DNA of 7,015 nucleotides from Clostridiales bacterium (lineage in GTDB: Bacteria; Bacillota; Desulfitobacteriia; Desulfitobacteriales; Desulfitobacteriaceae). Made by a program: the position numbers and the translations under genes. The stretch is taken from contig DAHVVW010000112.1 of NCBI GenBank assembly GCA_027357125.1, forward strand, positions 1-7,015, in the 5' to 3' direction. How positions within the stretch are numbered: position 1 is the stretch's first letter; the number at the start of each line of letters is the position of its first letter. The notes below the pieces were generated by a model. That model did no database searches, was not told where the DNA came from, and saw nothing but the letters and a program-made list of their open reading frames with translations. Positions 1 to 5,821 of the stretch are shown in pieces.

Positions 1-1
1 T

Positions 2-1042
2 GAGATCGGGCAGCTGGCAAAGTCAGTTCACGAAATGGAAGAGAGTTTACGCGCCATTGTGTATCAGATCTGGCTTGAAATTAGAGCGATCAAGGAAACG
101 CTGGTGGAGTTTAATGATTCTTTTACTGCTTTGCACCAAGCAAACGAGGGGATTACAGACTTTTCGAGACAAGTTGTCGTTGCCACAGAACAAGGGCTTA
201 CTTCCCTGCAGGCTGCTGATGACGTCTTGCAAGAAATGGAGCAGTTGGTGCAACACGTGGCTGACAAAACAACCGGAGTTGCCGAGTTTTCCACGTCAAT
301 GCTTGATCAAGCCCGGGCAGGGGAAAGTTCAGTTGTGGTAGCTAAGAATCAAATGGAGCGAATTTCGCAAAGAGTGCATGAAACAGCACTGTCCTTATCT
401 GAACTGGAGTTAAAATCCGCAAGCATTAGCACAATCGTGCAAACAATTCAGGGAATTTCCTCTCAGACTAATCTCCTTGCCCTAAATGCAGCCATTGAAG
501 CAGCCAGGGCCGGAGAGCAAGGGAAGGGGTTTGCTGTGGTGGCTCAGGAAGTAAAAAGCCTGGCACTTCAAACTACCCAAGCTACGCACGAAATTAGCAA
601 GTTAATTGAGGAAATTACCGCGGTTATCCAAACAAGTGTCAATATGATGAAGAACGGCATCAAGGAAGTGGATCAGGGGACAGCAATTGTCGGCCAAGCC
701 GGGCAATCCTTTGCCAGTATCCTAAAGACTTTAAGTCAGTTGACAGACGAACTTCAGTCCGTGTCTGCCGCCAGTCAAGAAATGGCCGCCGGTGGGGAAG
801 AAGCTGTGGCTGATGCTCATCAGGCTTTGCAGTTTGCCCGTTCCAGTACTGAGCAGCTTGGACAAATACTTAAGCTTAACGAGACTCAGGCTGACAAGAT
901 TATGTTCTTGGAAGATAATCTTAAGCGCCTTCAGGATTCGATGGAAATGCTAAGAGCGGTCGGAACTCGCTTTAAGTTAACGGATTTTGAGCCTGACGAT
1001 GTAGTTATAGGGCAAAAGGCCGATTTTGTGCAGTTAGATTAG
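2..1042 (+). CDS. Methyl-accepting chemotaxis protein, C-terminal part (5' end outside window)
   Basis: Signalling part of a chemoreceptor, which relays ligand binding to the CheA/CheW kinase complex. The reading frame is open from base 2. The first residues ([17 protein letters not shown]) look like the end of a HAMP linker, so the sensor and membrane segments lie upstream of the window and the first in-frame ATG (position 35) is probably not the real start. About 346 residues are visible, nearly all predicted helical coiled coil. The highly conserved hairpin tip falls at about residues 150-185, with [18 protein letters not shown] followed by [15 protein letters not shown], which is diagnostic of the family. 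Flanking Glu/Gln-rich heptads are candidate methylation helices. There is no C-terminal NWETF-type CheR/CheB tether; the protein ends KADFVQLD and stops with TAG. What it senses cannot be told from this part. No other chemotaxis gene is in the window. Confidence 0.96.
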   Translation, partial: EIGQLAKSVHEMEESLRAIVYQIWLEIRAIKETLVEFNDSFTALHQANEGITDFSRQVVVATEQGLTSLQAADDVLQEMEQLVQHVADKTTGVAEFSTSMLDQARAGESSVVVAKNQMERISQRVHETALSLSELELKSASISTIVQTIQGISSQTNLLALNAAIEAARAGEQGKGFAVVAQEVKSLALQTTQATHEISKLIEEITAVIQTSVNMMKNGIKEVDQGTAIVGQAGQSFASILKTLSQLTDELQSVSAASQEMAAGGEEAVADAHQALQFARSSTEQLGQILKLNETQADKIMFLEDNLKRLQDSMEMLRAVGTRFKLTDFEPDDVVIGQKADFVQLD

Positions 1043-1050
1043 AATCAGTT

Positions 1051-1069
1051 ATTGAACCTGTGGTTCAGT
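1051..1069. repeat. Short inverted repeat after the chemoreceptor gene
   Basis: TGAACC and GGTTCA flank a 3-base TGT spacer, extended by one wobble pair and one A-T pair, ten bases after the chemoreceptor stop codon. It could fold as a small hairpin, but no T-run follows on either strand, so it is not a convincing intrinsic terminator. It could equally be a protein-binding site or chance. Confidence 0.35.
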
Positions 1070-1174
1070 GAGAGGGGCGAGAAATGGTACCTTCTTTATG
1101 TTGAATGTACGAAAAATTTAATTAATTGGTTGAATACTCGCCACCAGGTGCCGAACGTGGAAAAATGTCATTGA

Positions 1175-1195
1175 ATTGGTATACGGTATACCAAT
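1175..1195. promoter_or_regulatory. Perfect 21-bp palindrome, probable operator
   Basis: The arms ATTGGTATAC and GTATACCAAT are exact reverse complements around a single G (position 1185). A one-base centre argues for a dimeric-repressor DNA site rather than an RNA hairpin. The GTATAC cores resemble sites bound by GntR-family regulators, but that assignment is inference. It ends 26 bases before the -35 element of the promoter that probably drives the folate cluster, so it may control that cluster. No regulator gene is visible nearby. Confidence 0.6.
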
Positions 1196-1221
1196 AGCAT
1201 TGGGAAAAGTGCTCTTAGATC

Positions 1222-1248
1222 TTGATTTCTGGTAATTCAAGGTATAAT
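1222..1248 (+). promoter_or_regulatory. Probable sigma-A promoter for the FolD-like/MetV-like/metF cluster
   Basis: TTGATT (1222-1227) and a perfect TATAAT (1243-1248) are separated by 15 bases, slightly short for sigma-A. Transcription would begin near 1255, leaving a leader of about 70 bases before the GTG start at 1326. No riboswitch that I recognise fits in that leader. Confidence 0.55.
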
Positions 1249-1325
1249 TATTGTCTTCAAGCGAGTAAGCGGCTACAATTATTTATAATTTGAAAATCCA
1301 ATGGATTAAGAAGGAGGGGTCTCCA

Positions 1326-1841
1326 GTGGCGGTTGCCTTATTCCAAGAACAAATTGATTTTCACTTATTTATTAGGAGAAGTTTAGAGGCTCTTACCGAG
1401 GATTTGGAGTTTTTGTTCGGGTGCCTCCGAGTTCAGGTTTCCTTAGCCGCTGTCTATGTAGAAGGTTACAGTTCCGGTTTTCCCAGGGCTCTTCTGCGCC
1501 AAACCTGTGAATCTCTGCCTGTTCGCTTTGCGGAGTATCTGCTGCCGGACAACGCCGGTCCGGATGAGGCCGCAGCCTTAATTAACTCCCTTAATAAGGC
1601 GGAAGATATACATGGCCTAATCGCAGATTTACCGCCCTTTTCAGGCTTTACCTCAGACCAGCTTTCCGCCCTCTTAGATCCGCGCAAAAGTGTACAGCTA
1701 AATAACTCGGATTACCTTACGCATTGGGAATACGACCTTACTCAGCATGAAGAGGAAGTTTTAAGGGTTCTTCTTATACTAGAGAAGACATTTAGCGCGG
1801 CAGCAGAGCAAATTGCAAGATCCAGGGGGCATGCCAGATGA
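1326..1841 (+). CDS. FolD-like N-terminal domain protein lacking catalytic residues and the NAD(P) domain
   Basis: A 171-aa protein with no obvious named function. I chose the GTG at 1326 because AAGGAGGGG (1311-1319) sits 6 bases upstream; the longer frame from TTG 1290 has no such site. Residues 39-131 align by eye with the folate-binding N-terminal domain of FolD (methylene-THF dehydrogenase/cyclohydrolase): LAAVYVEG, SSGFPRALLRQTCESL, then LPDNAGPDEAAALINSLN, IHGLIADLPPF and LLDPRKSVQ match E. coli LAVILVGD, ASQIYVASKRKACEEV, LPETTSEAELLELIDTLN, IDGILVQLPLP and HPDKDVDG. The family's key residues are replaced: catalytic Tyr by Pro53, catalytic Lys by Leu57, the Gln of QLPLP by Asp101, and the Asp of KDVDG by Gln124. 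The NAD(P)-binding Rossmann domain is absent; the last 30 residues form a probable helix. It overlaps the next gene by ATGA. A folate-binding, structural or regulatory subunit for the adjacent reductase is inference; enzymatic FolD activity is unlikely. Confidence 0.8.
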   Translation: MAVALFQEQIDFHLFIRRSLEALTEDLEFLFGCLRVQVSLAAVYVEGYSSGFPRALLRQTCESLPVRFAEYLLPDNAGPDEAAALINSLNKAEDIHGLIADLPPFSGFTSDQLSALLDPRKSVQLNNSDYLTHWEYDLTQHEEEVLRVLLILEKTFSAAAEQIARSRGHAR

Positions 1842-2092
1842 CCTGGCCGGTGCGCTTAGCTTGTCTGCAGTGTGAGGATTGTATGCTTGCGCAAACGGGC
1901 GGAATATGCCCGATCCGGCTGTGTGCGAAGAGTCTGGTATGTGGTCCGTGCGGGGGTGCCAGTAATGGCGCGTGCGAAGTTAACAATCTGGCCTCATGTG
2001 TATGGAGCGTTATTTATAGTCTAGGAAGCAAGCATGAAGGTCCAAAGCCTTGGCCTCAGTTCTTTAAGGATTATGCCCGTACAGTTGAGTAA
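1838..2092 (+). CDS. Stand-alone MetV C-terminal zinc-binding domain
   Basis: An 84-aa cysteine-rich protein matching the C-terminal domain of MetV, the partner subunit of MetF in many Wood-Ljungdahl-pathway bacteria (MTHFR_C-type domain). It contains nine cysteines (9, 12, 15, 24, 29, 35, 38, 46, 54). The family's signature is clear in CEDCMLAQTGGICPIRLCAK, followed by GPCGG, NGACEV and a Cys-Val-Trp near residue 54. MetV is usually about 200 aa, with an N-terminal domain carrying its own CGxC-type cysteines. That half is missing here, and the upstream gene does not supply it because it is FolD-like. The start ATG 1838 overlaps the preceding stop (ATGA), with GGGGG eight bases upstream, implying translational coupling; metF begins 18 bases downstream. 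Probable role: metal-binding partner that docks MetF and possibly passes electrons or stabilises it (inference). Confidence 0.85.
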   Translation: MTWPVRLACLQCEDCMLAQTGGICPIRLCAKSLVCGPCGGASNGACEVNNLASCVWSVIYSLGSKHEGPKPWPQFFKDYARTVE

Positions 2093-2110
2093 GTTAAGAA
2101 GGGTTGAACC

Positions 2111-2974
2111 ATGTCTTTTGCTGAAGACTTAGTTCGGGAAGATTTTCTGATAACGGCAGAGCTAATTCCACCCCGCGGTACTGATTTCAAACATCTGTTA
2201 CTGCAGGCGGATGAGCTCCGGCCTTTTGTTAATGCGTTTAATCTTCCTGACAATCCAGGTGCCCGTCTGCATGCTGCGCCCCTGGGATTGGCACACATAT
2301 TGCAAGTGCGTGGCTTCGAGACCATCTATCAGATTTCATGCCGGGATCGCAACAGGCTTGCTCTGCAAGCAGACCTCCTTGCAGCCGGCATCCTTGGCAT
2401 CCGCAATGTGCTGGTGGTTACCGGAGATCACACTATGCTTGGCGATCATCCTGCCAGCAAAGCGGTGTACGATTTGGATTCAGTGCAGCTCCTAGCCTTA
2501 TTGCACAAACTTAATCAGGGGTTCGATGCCAACGACCGGCCGTTGACAGATATGACAGAGTTCTGCTATGGGGCGGTGGTGAACTCTGCGTTTGACGGGC
2601 TCGAAGCTCAGATTTGGAAGTTGCAACGCAAAGTGGAGTCTGGGATTTCCTTTGTTCAAACTCAGGCAGTCTTTGAGCCTGAAGCATTTCGACTTTTAAT
2701 GGAGACTGTAAAAGGTATTCCGGTTAAAATTCTGGCAGGCATAATGCCGCTCCGTTCTGCCCGGATGGCCCGTTGGGTAAATCGCTGTGTCCCTGGAGTT
2801 TCAATTCCTCCCACCCTTATTAATCGGCTGGAGACAGCAAAAGATCCTGTTTTGGAAGGCTGGCGCATTACCCAGGAAATTGTAGATGCCATCAAAGAAA
2901 CCAGTAACGGATTGCATTTTATGCCTTTAGGGGACAGTCACGGTCTGGCACAATTTCTTGAATCTCTAACCTAA
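2111..2974 (+). CDS. metF: Methylenetetrahydrofolate reductase, MetF type
   Basis: FAD-dependent TIM-barrel enzyme reducing 5,10-methylene-THF to 5-methyl-THF, used for methionine synthesis and the methyl branch of the Wood-Ljungdahl pathway. The 287-aa length is normal for bacterial MetF. The N-terminal TAELIPPRG places the conserved catalytic Glu at residue 17 (E. coli Glu28 in FEFFPP). ISCRDRN gives the folate-contacting Asp at residue 79 (E. coli Asp120), followed by the typical helix and GIRNVLVVTGD (96-106). Later landmarks are the YGAVVN strand, FVQTQAVF and ILAGIMPL, which match the barrel strands lining the flavin and folate pocket. The ATG has AGAAGGG seven bases upstream. It is last in a three-gene cluster behind the MetV-type zinc protein, so it probably belongs to the MetV-dependent class, whose electron donor may not be NADH. 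A strong terminator follows. No Hdr, Rnf or other electron-transfer subunit genes lie in the window. Confidence 0.93.
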   Translation: MSFAEDLVREDFLITAELIPPRGTDFKHLLLQADELRPFVNAFNLPDNPGARLHAAPLGLAHILQVRGFETIYQISCRDRNRLALQADLLAAGILGIRNVLVVTGDHTMLGDHPASKAVYDLDSVQLLALLHKLNQGFDANDRPLTDMTEFCYGAVVNSAFDGLEAQIWKLQRKVESGISFVQTQAVFEPEAFRLLMETVKGIPVKILAGIMPLRSARMARWVNRCVPGVSIPPTLINRLETAKDPVLEGWRITQEIVDAIKETSNGLHFMPLGDSHGLAQFLESLT

Positions 2975-3006
2975 GTTCTTGGTGTTGCAGCCTCTGGTAT
3001 ACACAG

Positions 3007-3044
3007 AAAAACCAACATTTTTCATAAAAAATGTTGGTTTTTTT
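3007..3044 (+). terminator. Rho-independent terminator of the metF cluster
   Basis: A perfect 16-bp stem (3007-3022 with 3027-3042) closes a 4-base loop (CATA). The stem core is CCAACATTTTT with AAAAATGTTGG. It is flanked by A-run and T-run, so it could terminate in both directions. It starts 32 bases after the metF stop and separates this cluster from the rimO operon. Confidence 0.9.
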
Positions 3045-3064
3045 AATGATGTATCAACGAGAAC

Positions 3065-3077
3065 TGTCACCCTGACA
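3065..3077. repeat. Small inverted repeat TGTCA-CCC-TGACA
   Basis: Five-base arms around CCC, between the metF terminator and the rimO promoter. The right arm begins the octamer TGACACTT (3073-3080), which recurs at 3120-3127 over the rimO -35 element, 47 bases downstream. This could be a regulator half-site arrangement, but the repeats are short enough to be chance. Confidence 0.25.
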
Positions 3078-3118
3078 CTTCAGAGGGCTTATTTTTAGTT
3101 TATATCTAGTTAATATCT

Positions 3119-3148
3119 TTGACACTTGCCAAAAACTTGGTTTATACT
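3119..3148 (+). promoter_or_regulatory. Sigma-A promoter of the rimO-pgsA operon
   Basis: A perfect -35 TTGACA (3119-3124) and a near-perfect -10 TATACT (3143-3148) are separated by 18 bases. The start of transcription would be near 3155, leaving a leader of about 28 bases that carries the GAGGTGG ribosome binding site (3172-3178). Confidence 0.8.
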
Positions 3149-3182
3149 AGGCGTTAGAGTTAGGAATAATTGAGGTGGCACG

Positions 3183-4508
3183 TTGAGCAAAAAGTTTGCT
3201 GTAATTACGTTAGGCTGTCCGAAAAACCAGGTTGACAGTGAAGTAATGACCGGTCTCTTGGAGCAGGAATATGATTTAGTCCTTGCTCCTGAAGAAGCGG
3301 ATGTTATTATCGTTAATACGTGCACGTTTATTGATCAAGCCAAGGAAGAATCTGTTAATACGATCTTAGAACTTGCTCAGCTCAAAGAAAGCGGCAAAAT
3401 TCTTGTGGCCACTGGCTGCCTGACCCAACGTTATGGGGAGCAGCTGCTGCAGGAAATCCCCGAACTTGACGGGGCTGTGGGTACCGGCAAGATTGAGGAA
3501 ATCGTGGAGGTTGTGGCTAAAGCGGGTAAAGACCGTGCGTATTTCTTGGGAGCAGAGAATCCTGACTATCTCTATACTGAAAAAACCCCGCGTCGGAGGT
3601 CAACACCTGAGTATTATGCCTATGTTAAGATTGCAGAAGGGTGTGACAATTTCTGCACGTATTGCGTCATTCCGCACGTACGCGGGCGTTTTCGCAGCCG
3701 CCGCGAAGAATCCATTATCTCTGAAGTTAAAGCTTTATCTGCCGAGGGGGTTAAAGAGATTCTCCTGATTGCTCAGGACACGACCCGCTACGGCTTGGAT
3801 TTATATGGGGAAGTACGCCTTCCTCAGCTCCTGCGTCGCTTGGCACAGATCGAGGGAATTGAGTGGATTCGCTTAATGTATTGCTATCCGGAAATGTTCA
3901 CAGATGAACTGATTGAGACGATGAAAAGTGAGCCTAAGATTTGCCGTTATGTGGATTTGCCTTTGCAGCATGGAGACGATAAGGTTTTGCATGAAATGAA
4001 CAGACGTGGAACTGCCGCGGAAGCTGAAGAATTAATACACAAACTGCGGCAGGCACTGCCTGAGATCGTGATACGGACGACGATGATTACCGGCTTTCCG
4101 GGAGAGAGCGAGCAGGAATTTCAAAGTTTACTTTCCTATGTGAAAAGAGTACAATTTGATAGATTGGGTGTTTTCGCGTATTCTCAGGAAGAAGGGACCA
4201 CAGCCGGTCGCAGGGAAGACCAAATCCCGTCTAAGATTCGGGAAAACCGGCGCGAACAGGTGATGGCTCTCCAGTATGAGATAGCTTTGGAGAGACAACG
4301 ACGCTGGGTCGGGCAGACTCTTAAGGTGCTGGTGGAAGAGGAACTCCCGGATGGACGCTTCAGTGGGCGCACGCAAGGGGATGCCCCGGAGATTGATGGT
4401 CAGGTATATATCAAAGGCTTTGCTCGTAAGTTAAAACCGGGAGAATTTGTTCAGGTTACGATTACGCAAGCTGATAGTTATGATTTAATAGGAGAGGTTG
4501 TTTCGTGA
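3183..4508 (+). CDS. rimO: Ribosomal protein uS12 (S12) methylthiotransferase RimO
   Basis: Radical-SAM iron-sulfur enzyme that adds a methylthio group to the conserved Asp of ribosomal protein S12. At 441 aa it has the full family length. The N-terminal methylthiotransferase domain carries the auxiliary-cluster cysteines C12 (LGCPKNQVDSE), C47 (NTCTFI) and C79 (TGCLTQR). The radical-SAM motif CxxxCxxC is GCDNFCTYC (C154, C158, C161), and a TRAM domain fills roughly residues 375-441 (DAPEIDGQVYI). The GCPKNQVDSE and FIDQAKEES signatures favour RimO over the tRNA-modifying paralogue MiaB. Translation starts at TTG 3183, the codon placed correctly behind GAGGTGG (3172-3178); the protein then begins MSKKFAVITLGCPKNQ. 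It is the first gene after a consensus promoter and overlaps pgsA by GTGA. Confidence 0.97.
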   Translation: MSKKFAVITLGCPKNQVDSEVMTGLLEQEYDLVLAPEEADVIIVNTCTFIDQAKEESVNTILELAQLKESGKILVATGCLTQRYGEQLLQEIPELDGAVGTGKIEEIVEVVAKAGKDRAYFLGAENPDYLYTEKTPRRRSTPEYYAYVKIAEGCDNFCTYCVIPHVRGRFRSRREESIISEVKALSAEGVKEILLIAQDTTRYGLDLYGEVRLPQLLRRLAQIEGIEWIRLMYCYPEMFTDELIETMKSEPKICRYVDLPLQHGDDKVLHEMNRRGTAAEAEELIHKLRQALPEIVIRTTMITGFPGESEQEFQSLLSYVKRVQFDRLGVFAYSQEEGTTAGRREDQIPSKIRENRREQVMALQYEIALERQRRWVGQTLKVLVEEELPDGRFSGRTQGDAPEIDGQVYIKGFARKLKPGEFVQVTITQADSYDLIGEVVS

Positions 4509-5062
4509 ATCTGCCGAATCGATTAACACTGGTAAGAATAATTTTAGTCCCGGTGTTTATGGTTTTCCTACTGCTACAAGTTCCCAAAGGACATACGATT
4601 TTTCCGCATCAGGACATCGTAGCCGCCTTTATTTTCATCCTGGCTTCTACTACGGACGGGCTTGACGGATATATCGCCCGTAAGCGCGGACAAGTGACGG
4701 TATTGGGAAAATTTATGGACCCTTTGGCAGATAAACTGCTGGTCTCGGCTGCCTTAATTTCCCTGGTCGAGCTGGGGGATGTGCCTGCCTGGCTGGCCTG
4801 GGTCATTATTAGCCGGGAGTTTGCCGTCACGGGGCTCAGGGCGATTGCGGCTGCTGACGGCCAAGTGATCGCCGCCAGTAAGCTCGGTAAAATTAAGACC
4901 GTTACCCAAGTAGTGGCGATCTCGGCGATTTTGCTTAAGGATTGGCCTTTTTCCCTGGTTGGAATTCAGATTGGTCAACCCATACTTTATATAGCATTGC
5001 TTTTTACGATAGTATCTGGTGTTGATTATCTGGCAAAGACGTGGAAACTCCTGCGCAAGTAG
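4505..5062 (+). CDS. pgsA: CDP-diacylglycerol--glycerol-3-phosphate 3-phosphatidyltransferase
   Basis: Integral membrane enzyme making phosphatidylglycerol phosphate from CDP-diacylglycerol and glycerol-3-phosphate, the committed step to phosphatidylglycerol and cardiolipin. The complete CDP-alcohol phosphotransferase motif is present: D51-x2-D54-G55-x2-A58-R59-x8-G68-x3-D72-x3-D76. The N-terminal NLPNRLTLVRI and the SREFAVTGLR segment (103-112) are typical of PgsA rather than other family members. Several hydrophobic segments are visible, including about residues 6-25, 37-50, 79-102 and 155-178. The length of 185 aa is normal. The start is GTG 4505, overlapping the rimO stop (GTGA), with AGGAGAGG (4490-4497) seven bases upstream, so the two are probably translationally coupled. 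The rimO-pgsA order recurs in many Clostridia. Confidence 0.96.
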   Translation: MNLPNRLTLVRIILVPVFMVFLLLQVPKGHTIFPHQDIVAAFIFILASTTDGLDGYIARKRGQVTVLGKFMDPLADKLLVSAALISLVELGDVPAWLAWVIISREFAVTGLRAIAAADGQVIAASKLGKIKTVTQVVAISAILLKDWPFSLVGIQIGQPILYIALLFTIVSGVDYLAKTWKLLRK

Positions 5063-5121
5063 GCAGTAAACAAGGCAGCTGACCAAGTTGTTAAGCGTAT
5101 TAAGGATTTTTTTATAAAACC

Positions 5122-5177
5122 AAAATAAAGTAACGGGAAGAGTTAGCAGCAAGTTCGCAAACTCTTTTCTTTATTTT
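5122..5177 (+). terminator. Probable composite terminator of the rimO-pgsA operon
   Basis: Nested complementary arms: AAAATAAAG (5122-5130) pairs with CTTTATTTT (5169-5177), and inside it AAGAGTT (5138-5144) pairs with AACTCTT (5160-5166). The arms are joined by an asymmetric internal loop. Further T-rich sequence follows (TCTTCCTTAATTTGCTTTTG). It lies about 60 bases after pgsA. The stem is AT-rich and interrupted, so termination may be partial. Confidence 0.5.
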
Positions 5178-5233
5178 CTTCCTTAATTTGCTTTTGTTAG
5201 ATAAAATTATATGTAAGTAATTGAGATATCATT

Positions 5234-5242
5234 TGCTATAAT
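5234..5242 (+). promoter_or_regulatory. Extended -10 promoter for the membrane-protein/FtsH-like operon
   Basis: TGCTATAAT is a perfect extended -10 element (TGn directly before TATAAT). No good -35 stands 16-18 bases upstream, which is common for this promoter class. Transcription would begin near 5249. This excludes an in-frame ATG at 5241 and leaves a short leader before the AGGAGGGG ribosome binding site (5268-5275). Confidence 0.55.
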
Positions 5243-5282
5243 GTCAGTATGGACAAGTTGGAGTAATAGGAGGGGAGAGACG

Positions 5283-5609
5283 ATGACCAAACAGCGGCTG
5301 ACGCTGGTTAGTGTCGTTGGGCTCCTTGTTTTCTCGTTATTGTTTGGCGGGCAATTCTTCTATAAGAAAAACTGGGTTGACAAGTCGATTCAGGAGCAGA
5401 GCCGGCAAATTCCCGGCGTGGTTTCGGCTGATGTAGTTCAAGACAACGGGCAGCAAGTGTTGAATGTGGTGACTGATCAAATCACGGATTTGCGCCAGGT
5501 AGGCACAGACTTAGTAAATCTTGCTGCAGGGCGCCCCATTCGTTTATTGGATAAGCGCACCCCGAAGCTCGAACAACTCTTGAACCAGATGCAGTTTGCC
5601 TTGCAGTAG
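5283..5609 (+). CDS. Membrane-anchored protein of unknown function, ends at an in-frame TAG
   Basis: A 108-aa product that I do not recognise. The ATG at 5283 is chosen because AGGAGGGG (5268-5275) lies seven bases upstream; the in-frame ATG at 5241 overlaps the -10 element. A hydrophobic segment at about residues 7-26 is a probable membrane anchor or uncleaved signal. The rest is soluble and probably outside the membrane, with IPGVVSADVVQDNGQQVLNV suggesting a small alpha/beta fold. The frame ends QFALQ-TAG. The same frame then continues for 63 more codons with similar codon use to a TGA at 5799-5801, so the intact gene was probably 172 codons long. The product is therefore either a truncated remnant, a naturally short protein, or the front part of an amber-readthrough protein. 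An FtsH-like protease gene follows closely. Confidence 0.7.
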   Translation: MTKQRLTLVSVVGLLVFSLLFGGQFFYKKNWVDKSIQEQSRQIPGVVSADVVQDNGQQVLNVVTDQITDLRQVGTDLVNLAAGRPIRLLDKRTPKLEQLLNQMQFALQ

Positions 5610-5615
5610 GGAATT

Positions 5616-5801
5616 GTGCGCGGGAATTTCACGGAAATGGCACAGTCTGTGAAAGACCAGGCGGAGAAAGCTGGAGTTAAGCTTGATTTTACAATGGACA
5701 GTGACAATGTTTATTTGGTGTTGAACGATCAGGATGGGCAGTTGGTAACAGTACTCGAGCGTCGTGGGCAAGGCAGTTTTCTGCCTAGCGCTAAAAACTG
5801 A
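5616..5801 (+). CDS. C-terminal continuation of the interrupted membrane protein, or small separate ORF
   Basis: If translated separately this gives up to 61 aa from GTG 5616 or 54 aa from ATG 5637. Neither start has a convincing ribosome binding site (TAGGGA is only three bases from the GTG), unlike every other gene in the window. The residues (AEKAGVKLDFTMDSDNVYLV, then a Gln-Leu-Val-Thr strand) look like the end of a folded domain, not a complete protein, and there is no signal or membrane segment. It stops 20 bases before the FtsH-like start codon. I consider it the tail of the upstream gene; independent expression is less likely. Confidence 0.4.
   Translation: MRGNFTEMAQSVKDQAEKAGVKLDFTMDSDNVYLVLNDQDGQLVTVLERRGQGSFLPSAKN
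5771..5786 (+). repeat. Small perfect hairpin at the end of the interrupted gene
   Basis: AGGCAG and CTGCCT enclose a TTTT loop, inside the last codons before the TGA at 5799 and 22 bases upstream of the AGGAGG site of the FtsH-like gene. No T-run follows, so it is not a terminator. It could modulate translation or mRNA processing between the two genes, or be incidental. Confidence 0.3.
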
Positions 5802-5821
5802 CCGGAGAGGAGGAGAGAGAA

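Larger units (their letters stand above)
5283..5801 (+). pseudogene. Composite reading of the amber-interrupted gene (172 codons including TAG)
   Basis: This entry gives the alternative reading of the locus: one gene with a single nonsense codon at 5607-5609 and no frameshift. Across the stop the sequence runs on smoothly (QFALQ-stop-GIVRGNFTEMAQ), and a one-base change from GAG, AAG or CAG would explain the TAG. Whether it is a mutation, sequencing error, suppressed amber or pyrrolysine codon cannot be settled here. The chemoreceptor and pgsA genes also end in TAG, so TAG is an ordinary stop elsewhere in this window. Confidence 0.5.

Noticed and set aside
1051..1069. Terminator after the chemoreceptor gene
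   Set aside because: The stem is short and no T-run follows on either strand; recorded only as an inverted repeat.
1290..1325. TTG at 1290 as start of the FolD-like gene
   Set aside because: No ribosome binding site in front of it, and it overlaps an AT-rich stretch. AAGGAGGGG lies inside this extension and serves the GTG at 1326.
1249..1325. THF or other riboswitch in the leader of the folate cluster
   Set aside because: The leader is only about 70 bases, AT-rich, and shows no conserved riboswitch core that I recognise; only a 5-bp AATCC/GGATT hairpin (1295-1307) is present.
3129..3140. CCAA-AAAC-TTGG inverted repeat inside the rimO promoter spacer
   Set aside because: Four-base arms are too short to separate from chance.
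4754..5152. 132-aa open frame on the minus strand across the end of pgsA
   Set aside because: Most of it is antisense to pgsA, with no start-site signals and no recognisable motif.
5241..5282. ATG at 5241 as start of the membrane protein
   Set aside because: It overlaps the TATAAT element and lies upstream of the likely transcription start. The strong AGGAGGGG site serves ATG 5283.
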